A model generated the notes under the pieces. It worked only from the letters and a program-made list of their open reading frames with translations. It was not told where the DNA came from and did no database searches. Below are positions 39,020 to 51,513 of a DNA stretch of 64,000 bases, piece by piece. Made by a program: the position numbers and the translations under genes. Location of the stretch: positions 58,256-122,255 of the forward strand of contig CAILLX010000067.1 of the NCBI GenBank assembly GCA_903835185.1, in the 5' to 3' direction. The first letter of the stretch is position 1, and every line of letters starts with the position of its first letter. The DNA is from an uncultured bacterium. GTDB lineage: Bacteria > Cyanobacteriota > Vampirovibrionia > Obscuribacterales > Obscuribacteraceae.

Positions 39020-40228
39020 ATGTCAGAACTTAGAGAAGCAGTAATTGTTGATGCTGTACGTACTCCAATTGGCCGCTATGGCGGAGCGCTGAAAGATGTC
39101 AGACCGGATGATCTGGCTGCGGCGGTGATTAAAGAGCTTCTCAAGCGCAATCCGATTGATCCAAGCGAGATCGAGGATGTACTGTTTGGCTGTTCCAATC
39201 AGGCAGGTGAAGACAATCGCAATGTTGCTCGCATGGCTTGCCTTCTAGCCGGTTTACCTGTGAATGTTGGTGGTGGTACTGTGAACCGCTTGTGCGGCTC
39301 AGGATTGATGGCCGTCAATGAAGCAGCCAGAGCAATTCAAACCGGTTGTGGCGATCTGTTCATAGCCGGTGGTGTCGAGTCGATGACACGTGCTCCGTTT
39401 GTAATGGTGAAGCCTCACAGCTCGTATCCTCGTGGTGACATGAAACTTGTTGATACCACGCTTGGCTGGCGTCTGGTCAATCCCAGACTTGCTGAGGCTT
39501 ACTACCCGTATTCGATGGGTGAAACTGCTGAGAATGTGGCCGCACAGTGCCAGATCTCGCGCGCAGAGCAGGATGAATTTGCCCTGGCAAGTCAGCTTAA
39601 GTATAAAGCGGCTTTTGAGAGCGGCCGTTTTGACGATGAAATAGTGCCTGTTGCAGTACCGCAGGCCAAAGGTGGCGTTGTGCTGGTAGCTGCTGATGAA
39701 CATCCCCGACCTGCCATCACAGCCGAAGATCTCAAGAAGCTGAAGCCGGCATTCAAAGAGGGTGGCACTGTCACGGCCGGCAACTCTTCTGGTATTAATG
39801 ATGGTGCGTGTGCTGTTTTACTCATGTCTGCAAGCAAGGCTTCTCAGCTTGGAGCTAAGCCGCTTGCTCGCTATGTCTCTTCAGCTGTAGCTGGAGTTGA
39901 TCCGTCAGTGATGGGGTTAGGACCGGTCCCGGCCATTAGGAAAGTGTTGAGCCGTGCCGAGCTGACTGTTGCCGATATTGATCTGATTGAGATTAATGAA
40001 GCATTTGCTGCTCAAGTTATTGCCTGTGCTCGCGAGCTGCGGATTGATCCAGCCCGGCTGAATGTTAACGGTGGTGCTATTGCTCTGGGACATCCGTTGG
40101 GTTGCAGCGGTGCCAGGCTGCTTACTACTTTGCTTTATGAGTTGAGACGACGAGCTGTTCGGTTTGGGCTTGCCAGTATGTGCATCGGTGTCGGTCAAGG
40201 GATAGCTACTTTAGTGGAGACGTTGTGA
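39020..40228 (+). CDS. Acetyl-CoA acetyltransferase/thiolase
   Basis: [69 protein letters not shown]. Start set to ATG 39020. Confidence 0.96.
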   Translation: MSELREAVIVDAVRTPIGRYGGALKDVRPDDLAAAVIKELLKRNPIDPSEIEDVLFGCSNQAGEDNRNVARMACLLAGLPVNVGGGTVNRLCGSGLMAVNEAARAIQTGCGDLFIAGGVESMTRAPFVMVKPHSSYPRGDMKLVDTTLGWRLVNPRLAEAYYPYSMGETAENVAAQCQISRAEQDEFALASQLKYKAAFESGRFDDEIVPVAVPQAKGGVVLVAADEHPRPAITAEDLKKLKPAFKEGGTVTAGNSSGINDGACAVLLMSASKASQLGAKPLARYVSSAVAGVDPSVMGLGPVPAIRKVLSRAELTVADIDLIEINEAFAAQVIACARELRIDPARLNVNGGAIALGHPLGCSGARLLTTLLYELRRRAVRFGLASMCIGVGQGIATLVETL

Positions 40229-40461
40229 ACGTGTGTTGCGGATTGTCAGAGTAGTTATCAGCTGCCTGCGTCTGGTTGCCATGGGTGGAATGGCAGATTA
40301 AACAGACGACAGGAGAAGGCAGGCTGTGCCGCCAGACTGGGGCAGCAAGAGTGAACGCAGGCAGCTTGTTGTCGCCATTTGAGGTAAAATCGACAGCATC
40401 GCCGGACATACCTGGCGGGCGGGTAGTAAGGCAGGGCAATTAAGAAAGGGCAAAACGGTCT

Positions 40462-41706
40462 ATGCCGGATGAAGCAGCTATTTTTACTTTCTTGCAAGTT
40501 TCAGATGTACATCTTGATTCAAAGCTTAACTCATTGAGGCTAGCTTTACCGGCAGCAAAACGCCAGCTACGTGCCTCTGAGATTTTAGCTGCAGCTGAAC
40601 GGGCCTTTACAGTGGCGCAAGAGAAGAAGGTTGATGCAGTCATTATTCCAGGCGACCTCTGGGATGCCGATAGTGTAAGCAGCAGTATCAACAGGTTAAT
40701 TGAAGCTGCTGGCGCCCTTGGGCAGATCCCGGTTGTAATTGCTCCTGGCAACCATGACTATTGCTCAGCCGATTCTCTCTACAACTCAGATGTTTTGACG
40801 TCCAGAGGTATGCGTCCATGGCCTGACAATGTGCATATTTTCAGGAGCTCTTCCTGGCAGCTCTTCGGGCATCCGCTCCGAGCAGATGTCTCTTTTACAG
40901 GTAGAGCATTTACAGTCAACACACCAGTATCACAGCGGCTGCTGGCTCAGTCAGTTCCGCGGCAGATGGGAGGACACAACCTCCTTGTTTTTCATGGTTC
41001 GCTCGACGGCTATAAGGGCGGCGATTCGGGATGGCCTGGCAAGGTTACAGCACCATTTTCAGCTGCCGAGCTGCTGGCGCTCGAATTTACTTATGCAGCT
41101 GTCGGGCATTACCATGATCATACTGAAATTAGAGGTGGCGGTAAGCTCCTGGGAGCTTATGCAGGCTGCCTGGTCGGGCGTGGGATTGATGAAAGCGGTC
41201 CACGCTCAGCCATTTATGGAACTATTACAGGCGATGGGCAGTGCACACTTGAGCGCCTGGAGCTCGACCAGCGCAGGGTAGTTGCAGTTTCATGCGATAT
41301 CACAGGCTCAACTGCAGCTGAAGTGGTGGCAGATGTGCGTAATCTTCTCGATTCTGCAGGGGCCAGACCAGGCAGTGATATTGTTTACCTGCATCTTGAG
41401 GGTAGGCATGTGGTAGGTGGCGAGCCTACTTATCTTGCTGAACAGCTGGGCGACATTTACTGGCATTTTGTGGTGGTGGATGAGAGTCGTCCGGATTACC
41501 TGACGCAGCGATTTGATCGCCGCACTACAGAAGGGCGCTTTATTCAGTCTATGCTCGAGCTTAAGAGACAGTCCATTGAAGCCGGCGGATACATAGTAGA
41601 TAGCAGTTATGATTGCGAGCTTACGCCCGATTTAATTGAAGATGCTCTCTATTACGGACTCGATGCTTTGAAGCAGAAGAAGGTTTCGGTGCGTTATGTG
41701 GATTGA
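40462..41706 (+). CDS. SbcD/Mre11-like metallophosphoesterase (YhaO-like)
   Basis: FLQVSDVHLDSKLNSLRLALP, IIPGDLWDA, IAPGNHDYCS, VFHGSLDGYKGG, AVGHYHDH. Confidence 0.9.
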   Translation: MPDEAAIFTFLQVSDVHLDSKLNSLRLALPAAKRQLRASEILAAAERAFTVAQEKKVDAVIIPGDLWDADSVSSSINRLIEAAGALGQIPVVIAPGNHDYCSADSLYNSDVLTSRGMRPWPDNVHIFRSSSWQLFGHPLRADVSFTGRAFTVNTPVSQRLLAQSVPRQMGGHNLLVFHGSLDGYKGGDSGWPGKVTAPFSAAELLALEFTYAAVGHYHDHTEIRGGGKLLGAYAGCLVGRGIDESGPRSAIYGTITGDGQCTLERLELDQRRVVAVSCDITGSTAAEVVADVRNLLDSAGARPGSDIVYLHLEGRHVVGGEPTYLAEQLGDIYWHFVVVDESRPDYLTQRFDRRTTEGRFIQSMLELKRQSIEAGGYIVDSSYDCELTPDLIEDALYYGLDALKQKKVSVRYVD

Positions 41707-44629
41707 ACGGATTGAGTTTATTGGCTTCGGTAATCTGATCAATGAGAAGATTGAGTTCAGCGAGGATAAACTTAATCTGGTTGTCGAGTCTAATGATTAT
41801 GGTAAGTCGACAATTGTTGAAGCTATCTGGGCTGTTCTTTTTGACTATGCGCCCAGGAGTAAGACGACTGCTGACAAATTAAAAGGGCGCTTAGTCAGGC
41901 AGCCTGAAGTTGGACAAGTATTTAAAGCTTGTCTGGATGTAAGAGATCAAGATCGTGCTTTACGTATAGTGCGTGATTTCGGCGCCAGAACAGTGAGAGT
42001 TTTTGATCGCAACAAAAGTGATGTGGAGATAACTTCTGAGTTTTTGAGCGGCCCGTCCTCGGATGATGTTGGGCTAAAATTAACAGGCTTAAGTCGCGAA
42101 CTTTTTAGAAATACATGCTTGGTTGGACAGCGTGAGCTTGGCAGCAACATGCTAGGCGAGGTGGAAGATCTCCCTTCGCTATTGCAGTCGCTGGTCGATG
42201 CTTCCGGTGCAGCCACCACATCTGCTACTGCTGTATCTGTTCTGGAAGCAACATTGGGGCATTTCTCTTACCAAGGGATCAATCTGCGAGTTGACAAACT
42301 TGTGCAGCAACTGGAAGGAGAGCGCGATGTAGCTAAAGAGCGTTTGCAGCGTCTGGGTGCCGAACACGAGTCTGTCTCCGCTAGTGCGAGCCAGCTTACC
42401 CGGCTGGAAGAGGAGATCCACCAGATAGAGAAGAGGTCCAAAGCAGCTGATTATTTTCAACTTTGTATGGAAGTTGCCGAGGTTGACAGTCGTCTTCTTA
42501 AGGCTCAGGAGAGAGCTCTACGTGTAGCAGACTTGAAGACGCAGTTAGCCAAAGTGAGTGAATTTGCCGACTTCCCATTTGAGAGCTCCAAGGTGGTGGA
42601 AGAGCTATGGAGTAAGCGGCAATCGCGCCTTGCTGACTTCAAGCGCACCGAGCTTGAATTGAAGCTGAAAGAAAAGCAGCTTGATGCAAGACGCATGGAG
42701 ATTCGCGAGAGGTGGGAAGGTGTTAATAACTGTACGGTTGAGGATGCGCAAACTCTCTCGAGTCTGGCGCGCACTTTAGATAGTATTACTGCTGAACTTT
42801 CAGAGTCAAGACGCAAGCGTGATGCTGAAGCTTCCCGAGTGGCCGACTCAGGTCTCAAACTTGATCAACTATCTGGAGTGCGCACAGCTTTGTTAAATCT
42901 GGATGCACGCGATCTGGACAATGCGCATGCATACAACGCTATGATTGCTGCAGCTCGCGATCAGATTCGTGAATGCGAAGGGACAGTCTGGCGCACGCGG
43001 CAAATTATGCCTGAAATCCAGCAGCAACGCAAAATAAAACTCAGCAGTTGCCGCAATAACTTTGTGTTGCTTGCCCTTTTGTTTGCGCTGTTTGCTGGTG
43101 TAGAGGCATGGCTGTTGCTGGCTAATCGTGAGCAGCTCCACAGTCCGGTAACCATTTTGGGCTGGATAGTCCTTTTCGGACTGGTGGTCTGTGGTGCTGT
43201 CAACTGCTGGGTGTGGAGACAAGCCAGTGTATACCGAGCAAAGGAGGCAGAACAGGCACGCCAGGAAGAGCAGAAGAACAGCGAGCGAGGAATTGAGCTG
43301 CACAACAAAATAATGGGACTGGAAATTAGACTGGATGACTTTGCCAGAAAGGCTGGTGTCGCCAGTGGTGCAGAGCTTATGAAGTGCAGCCAGTCCTATG
43401 CGGCGGCAGCAGCGCAGTTGAAAGACCTTGATCTTTTTGATCACATGATTGATAGTCGTGAGGTTCATGGCACCAAGTTGGTGAGCCAGATCGAGCCTTA
43501 TTTTGCCAAAGCTGAACGCAAAGTTGAGACAATCACGGCCCAGGACGGTTTCAAGCTGGCTGACGATATTAATTTCTACCTGGACGAGGTGCGTTCAGTT
43601 GAGAGCTCTGAGGGCTCGCTTGAGCACCATCAGTCTGAACTTCGGTTCCTAAATGATGAACTCCAAGATATGAATTCGCAGTTGAGACAGCATTTGAGCC
43701 AGGCGAAAGTGACGCATCCAGATGATCCTGATCTTGGTTATCCTGAGTTTGACTGTGCGTTGAAAGGATTTAAACAGTGGGAGTGTCTTCAGACAGAGCT
43801 GGCAAGAATGGAGCAGGATCTTACTGCCGATCTGCCTGTATCAGAACTTCCCTCCGTTGTCCAGCGACTAGAGGGGCAGAGAGTGGTGCTATGGGAGAAG
43901 ATTGAAGCGTTAATTGCAATTTGTCCTGAAATTGCCAGTCAGGCACCACCAGTGATGAATCAGGCTGCCGGCGCGGTTGAGCAGCCTGGAGAGACGCTAG
44001 ATGATTTGCGTAAGCAGCGCGATGAGCTTTTAATCTTGATTAGGGCAGCTACAAAGAATTATGATGAGCAGTTTTTGAACACTGCTGAGGAGCTCGAAGA
44101 TTTAGATCGCGATATAGAACGGATAAAACGATCCAGGAGCGCACTTGAGCTGGCAAGAGACACTTTTCAGCGGTTGTCTGAGGAGACGCACAGTCACTGG
44201 TCCAGTCAGTTGAACGATATTTCACGCGTTATGCTCAAAGGGATGGATACTGATTTCGAGAGTCTGCACTTTGACACTGAACTTAAATTGACTGCACGAC
44301 GTAAAGGACGTAGCGAGCCGCTGCAACCTGCAAATATCAACAGTCAGGCTTCTGGAGGCACCAGAGAGCAGCTGCACTGGCTGGCACGCATGGCTGTAGC
44401 CAGATACCTGGCTGAAAAGACAGCTTTGCCTATTATTCTTGATGAGCCTTTCAGTGAGGCTGATGATGAGCGGTTTGCCTCTATGATGCGCTTTTTGCTC
44501 GCAAGCGTGCGTGGACAACATCAGTTGATCCTTTTCAGCTGCCACCAGAAGCGGCATCAGTGGCTGACGGAGGTGCTAGGTGACAGCGGCAGAGGGATGA
44601 TTGCACAGTGCCGGCTTGAACCTGTTTAA
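41696..44629 (+). CDS. SbcC/Rad50-like ATPase with internal transmembrane hairpin (YhaN-like)
   Basis: Walker A ESNDYGKSTIVEAI; signature-like region ASGGTREQLHWLARMAVARYLA; Walker B LPIILDEPFSEADDERF; coiled coils; two hydrophobic helices NFVLLALLFALFAGVEAWLLLA and VTILGWIVLFGLVVCGAVNCWVW. Overlaps the upstream gene by 11 nt. Confidence 0.9.
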   Translation: MWIERIEFIGFGNLINEKIEFSEDKLNLVVESNDYGKSTIVEAIWAVLFDYAPRSKTTADKLKGRLVRQPEVGQVFKACLDVRDQDRALRIVRDFGARTVRVFDRNKSDVEITSEFLSGPSSDDVGLKLTGLSRELFRNTCLVGQRELGSNMLGEVEDLPSLLQSLVDASGAATTSATAVSVLEATLGHFSYQGINLRVDKLVQQLEGERDVAKERLQRLGAEHESVSASASQLTRLEEEIHQIEKRSKAADYFQLCMEVAEVDSRLLKAQERALRVADLKTQLAKVSEFADFPFESSKVVEELWSKRQSRLADFKRTELELKLKEKQLDARRMEIRERWEGVNNCTVEDAQTLSSLARTLDSITAELSESRRKRDAEASRVADSGLKLDQLSGVRTALLNLDARDLDNAHAYNAMIAAARDQIRECEGTVWRTRQIMPEIQQQRKIKLSSCRNNFVLLALLFALFAGVEAWLLLANREQLHSPVTILGWIVLFGLVVCGAVNCWVWRQASVYRAKEAEQARQEEQKNSERGIELHNKIMGLEIRLDDFARKAGVASGAELMKCSQSYAAAAAQLKDLDLFDHMIDSREVHGTKLVSQIEPYFAKAERKVETITAQDGFKLADDINFYLDEVRSVESSEGSLEHHQSELRFLNDELQDMNSQLRQHLSQAKVTHPDDPDLGYPEFDCALKGFKQWECLQTELARMEQDLTADLPVSELPSVVQRLEGQRVVLWEKIEALIAICPEIASQAPPVMNQAAGAVEQPGETLDDLRKQRDELLILIRAATKNYDEQFLNTAEELEDLDRDIERIKRSRSALELARDTFQRLSEETHSHWSSQLNDISRVMLKGMDTDFESLHFDTELKLTARRKGRSEPLQPANINSQASGGTREQLHWLARMAVARYLAEKTALPIILDEPFSEADDERFASMMRFLLASVRGQHQLILFSCHQKRHQWLTEVLGDSGRGMIAQCRLEPV

Positions 44630-44682
44630 CTGTGTGTTCTGACTTGGCTAGCCGGCTGCCAGCCCGGCGCCGGTCGCATTTA

Positions 44683-45813
44683 TTACGGAGACTTGTGCGG
44701 CAGAGTAATCCGGACAATAGAGTTGTCCTCTTGCTGGCTCACATAAAGATTGCCATCATGATCAAGTGTCAAATAATATGGTTTACGCAACCCGGTGGCT
44801 ATGACAGTGGCAACCCCTGCTGGAGAGATGCGTGCAACAGTGCCGCCGTTATAGTTGGCTACATAAAGATTGCTCACCTCGTCTACAGCAAGACCGATTG
44901 GACCTTTCAAGCTGATACCACTGCTAAACTGTGTCCGGCTGCCGTCGGCGCTAATGCGATCTATCGTGTTGCTTAAAAAGTTGGCGACATAAAGGTTGCC
45001 CAGGCGGTCAAATGCCAAACCGGCTGGTGCATTGAAGCCGGTAGCAATGATGCGCAATGTAGTGTTTGCCAGCACTGGCACCGGGTTGGAGACCGGTTGA
45101 GCCGGCAAGACAGGCAGTGGTGGATAAGGCTGGGCTGTTGGCTGGGCCGGCGGCGCAGTATAGACAGGTGGCAGTTGTGCAGGAGGATAGCTGCTTGTTT
45201 GATTAGGTATAGTATCAGTCTGTCCTGGGTATGTGACAGGAGCCTGTGGTGCTTGCGCTTGCAGCTGTGGTGGCTGAGCCGGGGTAGTGAGCTGGTAGCT
45301 GGTAACTGCGTCCTGGTTAGGAGCAGCTCCAGCGCCAGGCGTGCCAGATGGCTGCTGATTAATCTGAGCTATGCGTCCCTGGGACTCTGGGAAATGAGAG
45401 TTGTTGGGGGCTATTGAGGAGAGATGTTGCCTGGCTTCGGCTAGCTGTCCAGCTTCCTGGTAAATAAGACCAAGCTGGAAGTGAGCGTCAGGGTCGGTCG
45501 GCTTTATTCTCAACACTTCAAGGAAGCGAGGAATTGCTTCTTTGTAGCGTCGTTGCGTCTGAAATATGACACCAAGGTTGTACTGGGCATCAGCCAGGTT
45601 GGGATCTATATCTGTAGCCCGCTTAAAGAAAATAATGGCCGACTCGGGGCTACCCTGTTTGTAAGCAGTAAGTCCCAGGTTGTACATGCTTACTGCTTGC
45701 GGGTTGGGTGCTTGGGCATAAGCAGGAGTAATCAGCAGAAGAACAGTTGCCAGCAGAGCCTGTCTAAATAGTTGCCTGTTCATGCCTGGATCTCCTGATT
45801 GTTTTGGGCACAA
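44683..45813 (-). CDS. Secreted TPR protein with Pro/Gln-rich linker and C-terminal NHL-repeat beta-propeller-like region
   Basis: TPR N-terminus (AVSMYNLGLTAYKQGSPESAIIFFKRATDIDPN), PPAQPTAQPYPPLPVLPAQP linker, NHL units (GPIGLAVDEVSNLYVANYNGGTVARISPAG). Confidence 0.85.
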   Translation of the reverse strand: MCPKQSGDPGMNRQLFRQALLATVLLLITPAYAQAPNPQAVSMYNLGLTAYKQGSPESAIIFFKRATDIDPNLADAQYNLGVIFQTQRRYKEAIPRFLEVLRIKPTDPDAHFQLGLIYQEAGQLAEARQHLSSIAPNNSHFPESQGRIAQINQQPSGTPGAGAAPNQDAVTSYQLTTPAQPPQLQAQAPQAPVTYPGQTDTIPNQTSSYPPAQLPPVYTAPPAQPTAQPYPPLPVLPAQPVSNPVPVLANTTLRIIATGFNAPAGLAFDRLGNLYVANFLSNTIDRISADGSRTQFSSGISLKGPIGLAVDEVSNLYVANYNGGTVARISPAGVATVIATGLRKPYYLTLDHDGNLYVSQQEDNSIVRITLPHKSP

Positions 45814-45870
45814 GTTAGCCGAGCTTGCTTGCGCTTTCTCTCGGGGCTATGCTCTTTATCTTGCTGCTAC

Positions 45871-48800
45871 TTAACCCTGAACAGAGAAGCTTCCTTCGCC
45901 AATTGGCGGATAGATGTCGCCTTCTTCGTTCTCCTCTTCAGCCGGCATGGCATGGCCCTGGAAGCCTGTGCCTGCTGGGATGAGGCGACCGATGATGACG
46001 TTTTCTTTCAAGCCTCTCAGCCAGTCTTTCTTGCCTTCCACTGCTGCTTCAGTAAGGATGCGGGTAGTCTCCTGGAATGAGGCTGCCGAGATGAAGCTTT
46101 CAGTATTGAGGCTAGCTTTGGTGATGCCGAGCAAGACAGCTGTGTAAGTAGCCTCGCGCGTACCAACAAGTCTGCTCTTGTCGTTATCGTGGTCAATGTT
46201 GTAGCGTTCTAAAAGCTCGCCGGGCAGGAGGATAGTGTCGCCTGGTTCGTCTATACGCACTTTACGTGTCATCTGCCTGACTATGACTTCAATATGCTTG
46301 TCAGCAATCTCAACGCCTTGCGATCGGTAAACTGACTGTACTTCATCGACCAGATACTTCTGGGAAGCTTCTATGCCGAGCAGCCGTACAACATCGTGCG
46401 GATTGGGCGGTCCGTCAGTCAAAGCTTTACCGACGTGAATGTCTTCACCATCTTCAACGATGATGTTGAGCCCAGCTGGGATGATGATCTCTTCTTCAAC
46501 TCCCTCACTGTAAACGAGGAACAGACGTCTGGCATCATCTTCAACTAGAACTTTGGCTCGTCCGCCTTTCTCTGAGAGGATGGCACATTCTTTTGGCCTT
46601 CTTGCTTCAAGCAGCTCTTCTACTCTAGGCAGACCCTGGACGATGTCGCCGGTCTTCTGGCGCTCAAAGATAAGGGTAGCAAGAAGGTCTCCACGCTGTA
46701 CCAGCGCAGCGTCTTCACTTTGCAGCTGGGCGTTAGCCGAAATCAGATAAGGTCGTCCGCGACGGATACTGATATCAGGGCCGTTGATGCTGACAATCTG
46801 TCCGGAGTGAACTGCTTGCGATGACTTGGAAACAGGATCTCCGTTGCGTATCAGATCACCTTCAGCTACAGTTACTGCGCCTTTGCATTTCTGGTGAATC
46901 TGCTGCTCCTCAGTTACAAGAAGCAACCGCCGTTCATCTGAACGGGAGAGCTGCACTTTAGCTGCGCTCTTAGTGAGCACCTGTGTAGTTGCTATTGGTG
47001 CGCCGGGGGCGACAACCTCTCTGTCTTCAACAGCCAACAAAGTGACGTTAAATTCACTGTCGCGACGCAAAAGGATATTTTCGAGAACGACAATTTGAAT
47101 GTCGTCTCCAATTTCAACTGTACCTTTGAGCGAAGTGAGTTGCCCCTGCATCTGCAGAACTAGGCTGGTGCGAGTCAACTGGGCGCCTGCCAGGTTGCGA
47201 ACTTTCTCACGATCGCGGAAGAGCAGCTGTGTCACAGGTCGCAGGCTGATCTTATCGTCAGTTGCCTTGTGTCTAAACTTAGTCTCGCGCGGTTCGATCA
47301 TGAACTCTTCTATCGGGCGGACCAGAACCTGGGTAGTGCCGTCTTCACGCTCGAACAGGTTAATCATCTTGCGGGCGTCGCTTGTGTAGCCTTCCATGAT
47401 TTCTGTGCCAGGCTCAACTACTTCACCTTCACGCACTTTGATTTCAGAAGGATCGCCGACAGAGACAAGCTCGCCAGGTCTGATAATTACTTCATGAATA
47501 ATGTCGTTATCGGCGACAATCTCGATTACTCCATCCAGGTGGGCAAAAACATCTTTGACCACTTCCTGTCCAGCTGTAACTATATCGCCAGACTCGGACA
47601 TCTTTAAACTGATGTCCTTGGAGATGAAGTGCACCTCTTCAGGAACAAACAAAACTCGTCCTGGCTTGACTACGACACGCCGATCATCTATCTCTACGCC
47701 GTCGTAAATAATTTCACCGCCGGTAGTGACGACGTTAGTACCATCATCAATTAATTCAGCAATTATCTTGCCGTTTTCTACTGTTTCGTCATTGACCACT
47801 TTGAGCTGCCACTGCTCTTTATTCTTGGTGACCTTCCATGTATGCCCTTGTTTGGCTGCTTCAAGCTTGGCGTTGTTGGCGCTTACTGATGCTATGACAA
47901 CGTTGATTTCTTTGCCTTGTATGAGGCGCGTGGCTGTGAGTTTCTTGCTGACCTTAACCTGTTCAGTGACCAGCTCGGTACCAAAGCGTATCTCGCCACC
48001 ATGTTCGCTGTTGATTGTAATTTCAGCGAGAACATCGTTAGCGTTGACGTCCTGTCCATCGGCTACAACAACATGAGCACCAGAGGGTAGGTTGTAAACG
48101 TCTCCTTCGAGAACCCAGATAATGCCGGCACGATTGGCTGTGCGTGAGATGTTGCCCTGACGGTCACGCTTTTCGTCGGCCTGGAAACCATGGAACGCAA
48201 CCCGACCGGAGATATCAGCTGTAATGTCTTTAGAGGCACGTTCAGTCAGGTTCTTCTTTGAGCCTGGCGGATCGTATTCAAGCATGACCTGTCCGGCTGT
48301 GACTTCGGTGCCGCTTTCCAACATGAGTAGGCTGCCTGTCGAAACATGTATCGACTCTTCCTTGCTGCCTTTACTGACCTTAATCTTGCCGTCGCGAGTA
48401 GTTTGCTCGACGACGTCGCCGTATGCTGTACGCACTGAGCGGCTCTGAATCTTGAAAGAGAGTGTCCCGTCAAATGGGGCTTTCACCTGAGCGCGGCTGC
48501 TGCCACCGGCTACTGCACCGCCGGTGTGGAACGTTCTCATAGTCAGCTGCGTTCCTGGTTCACCAATTGACTGAGCGGCAATAATCCCGATTGCTTCGCC
48601 GATATCTACAAGGCGGTTGTTAGTGAGCGACCAGCCGTAGCATTTTTGACAAACGCCATACTGACTTTCACATTGCAGAGGCGAGCGAACTTTCACCTGC
48701 TTGATCTTAGCTTCTTCAATCTTCTTAGATAACGGGCGGTTAATTAAATCACCGCTCCGGGCTATGACTTCGCCTGTTTCGGGGATGACGATATCGGCTG

Positions 48801-49554
48801 CTATTGTGCGGCCGAAAACACGGTCTTGAATCTTGACCATAGTTTTCTCGCCTTCCGAGATTGGCTGCATGAGGATACCGCGTGTAGTACCGCAATCAAG
48901 ATCGCGCACTATTACATCTTGTGCCACATCGACCAGTCTTCTGGTTAGATAGCCGGAGTCGGCAGTCTTGAGCGCTGTGTCTACCAGACCTTTTCTTGCT
49001 CCGTAGCTCGAGATGATGTATTCGGTTACGTTTAAGCCTTCGCGGAAGTTGGCCTTAATCGGCAGGTCTATAATCTGTCCTTGCGAGTCAGCCATCAAAC
49101 CGCGCATACCGACCAATTGGCGTACTTGGCTGATATTGCCTCGGGCGCCAGAGAAGGCCATCATGTAGACAGGGTTGAGGCGGTCGAAGTTGTCGACTAC
49201 TTCTTTTGTGAGCTGGTCAGTGGTAGCTGACCAGGTATCGATTACCTTGTTGTAACGTTCAACTTCAGTAATGTCTCCACGCTCATAACGCCGTTGAGCT
49301 TTTTCAATTTCTTTTTCAGCGGCTGAAATGAGACCCCGTTTGGCTTCAGGGACATCGAGGTCGTCAATTGAAATAGTGACACCAGCTTTAGTGGCGTACT
49401 TGAAGCCTAAATCCTTAAGCGCATTGGCCAGATCGGCTGTGCGGGCGGCTCCGTACTTCTCGTATACTTCAGAGAGGAGCGTCCCCAGTTTTTTCTTGTC
49501 TACTGTGGCGTTAATGAACTCTACCCAGTCTTTCTTTTCTAAGCTGCTAGCCAT
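45871..49554 (-). CDS. rpoC2: RNA polymerase beta-prime subunit, C-terminal part (RpoC2)
   Basis: 1227 aa; MMAFSGARGNISQVRQLVGMRGLMADSQG, GEPGTQLTMRTFHTGG, TGDIVQGLPRVEELLEAR, TEAAVEGKKDWLRGLKENVIIGRLIPAGTG. Confidence 0.98.
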   Translation of the reverse strand: MASSLEKKDWVEFINATVDKKKLGTLLSEVYEKYGAARTADLANALKDLGFKYATKAGVTISIDDLDVPEAKRGLISAAEKEIEKAQRRYERGDITEVERYNKVIDTWSATTDQLTKEVVDNFDRLNPVYMMAFSGARGNISQVRQLVGMRGLMADSQGQIIDLPIKANFREGLNVTEYIISSYGARKGLVDTALKTADSGYLTRRLVDVAQDVIVRDLDCGTTRGILMQPISEGEKTMVKIQDRVFGRTIAADIVIPETGEVIARSGDLINRPLSKKIEEAKIKQVKVRSPLQCESQYGVCQKCYGWSLTNNRLVDIGEAIGIIAAQSIGEPGTQLTMRTFHTGGAVAGGSSRAQVKAPFDGTLSFKIQSRSVRTAYGDVVEQTTRDGKIKVSKGSKEESIHVSTGSLLMLESGTEVTAGQVMLEYDPPGSKKNLTERASKDITADISGRVAFHGFQADEKRDRQGNISRTANRAGIIWVLEGDVYNLPSGAHVVVADGQDVNANDVLAEITINSEHGGEIRFGTELVTEQVKVSKKLTATRLIQGKEINVVIASVSANNAKLEAAKQGHTWKVTKNKEQWQLKVVNDETVENGKIIAELIDDGTNVVTTGGEIIYDGVEIDDRRVVVKPGRVLFVPEEVHFISKDISLKMSESGDIVTAGQEVVKDVFAHLDGVIEIVADNDIIHEVIIRPGELVSVGDPSEIKVREGEVVEPGTEIMEGYTSDARKMINLFEREDGTTQVLVRPIEEFMIEPRETKFRHKATDDKISLRPVTQLLFRDREKVRNLAGAQLTRTSLVLQMQGQLTSLKGTVEIGDDIQIVVLENILLRRDSEFNVTLLAVEDREVVAPGAPIATTQVLTKSAAKVQLSRSDERRLLLVTEEQQIHQKCKGAVTVAEGDLIRNGDPVSKSSQAVHSGQIVSINGPDISIRRGRPYLISANAQLQSEDAALVQRGDLLATLIFERQKTGDIVQGLPRVEELLEARRPKECAILSEKGGRAKVLVEDDARRLFLVYSEGVEEEIIIPAGLNIIVEDGEDIHVGKALTDGPPNPHDVVRLLGIEASQKYLVDEVQSVYRSQGVEIADKHIEVIVRQMTRKVRIDEPGDTILLPGELLERYNIDHDNDKSRLVGTREATYTAVLLGITKASLNTESFISAASFQETTRILTEAAVEGKKDWLRGLKENVIIGRLIPAGTGFQGHAMPAEEENEEGDIYPPIGEGSFSVQG

Positions 49555-49594
49555 ATTTCCCTCGTTGAGTTAATTAATTTGATCTGCCTGGTGC

Positions 49595-51445
<1,851 letters not shown>

Positions 51446-51513
51446 TCAGATGTCCTTCAGGCAGGTTGCTGGCAGGAGAGCTATCGTCAGCTTTTAGCGC
51501 TAAATACCAGGCG

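Noticed and set aside
42893-43468. 191-aa minus ORF inside the YhaN-like gene
   Set aside because: Antisense to a well-supported CDS, no SD or family motif.
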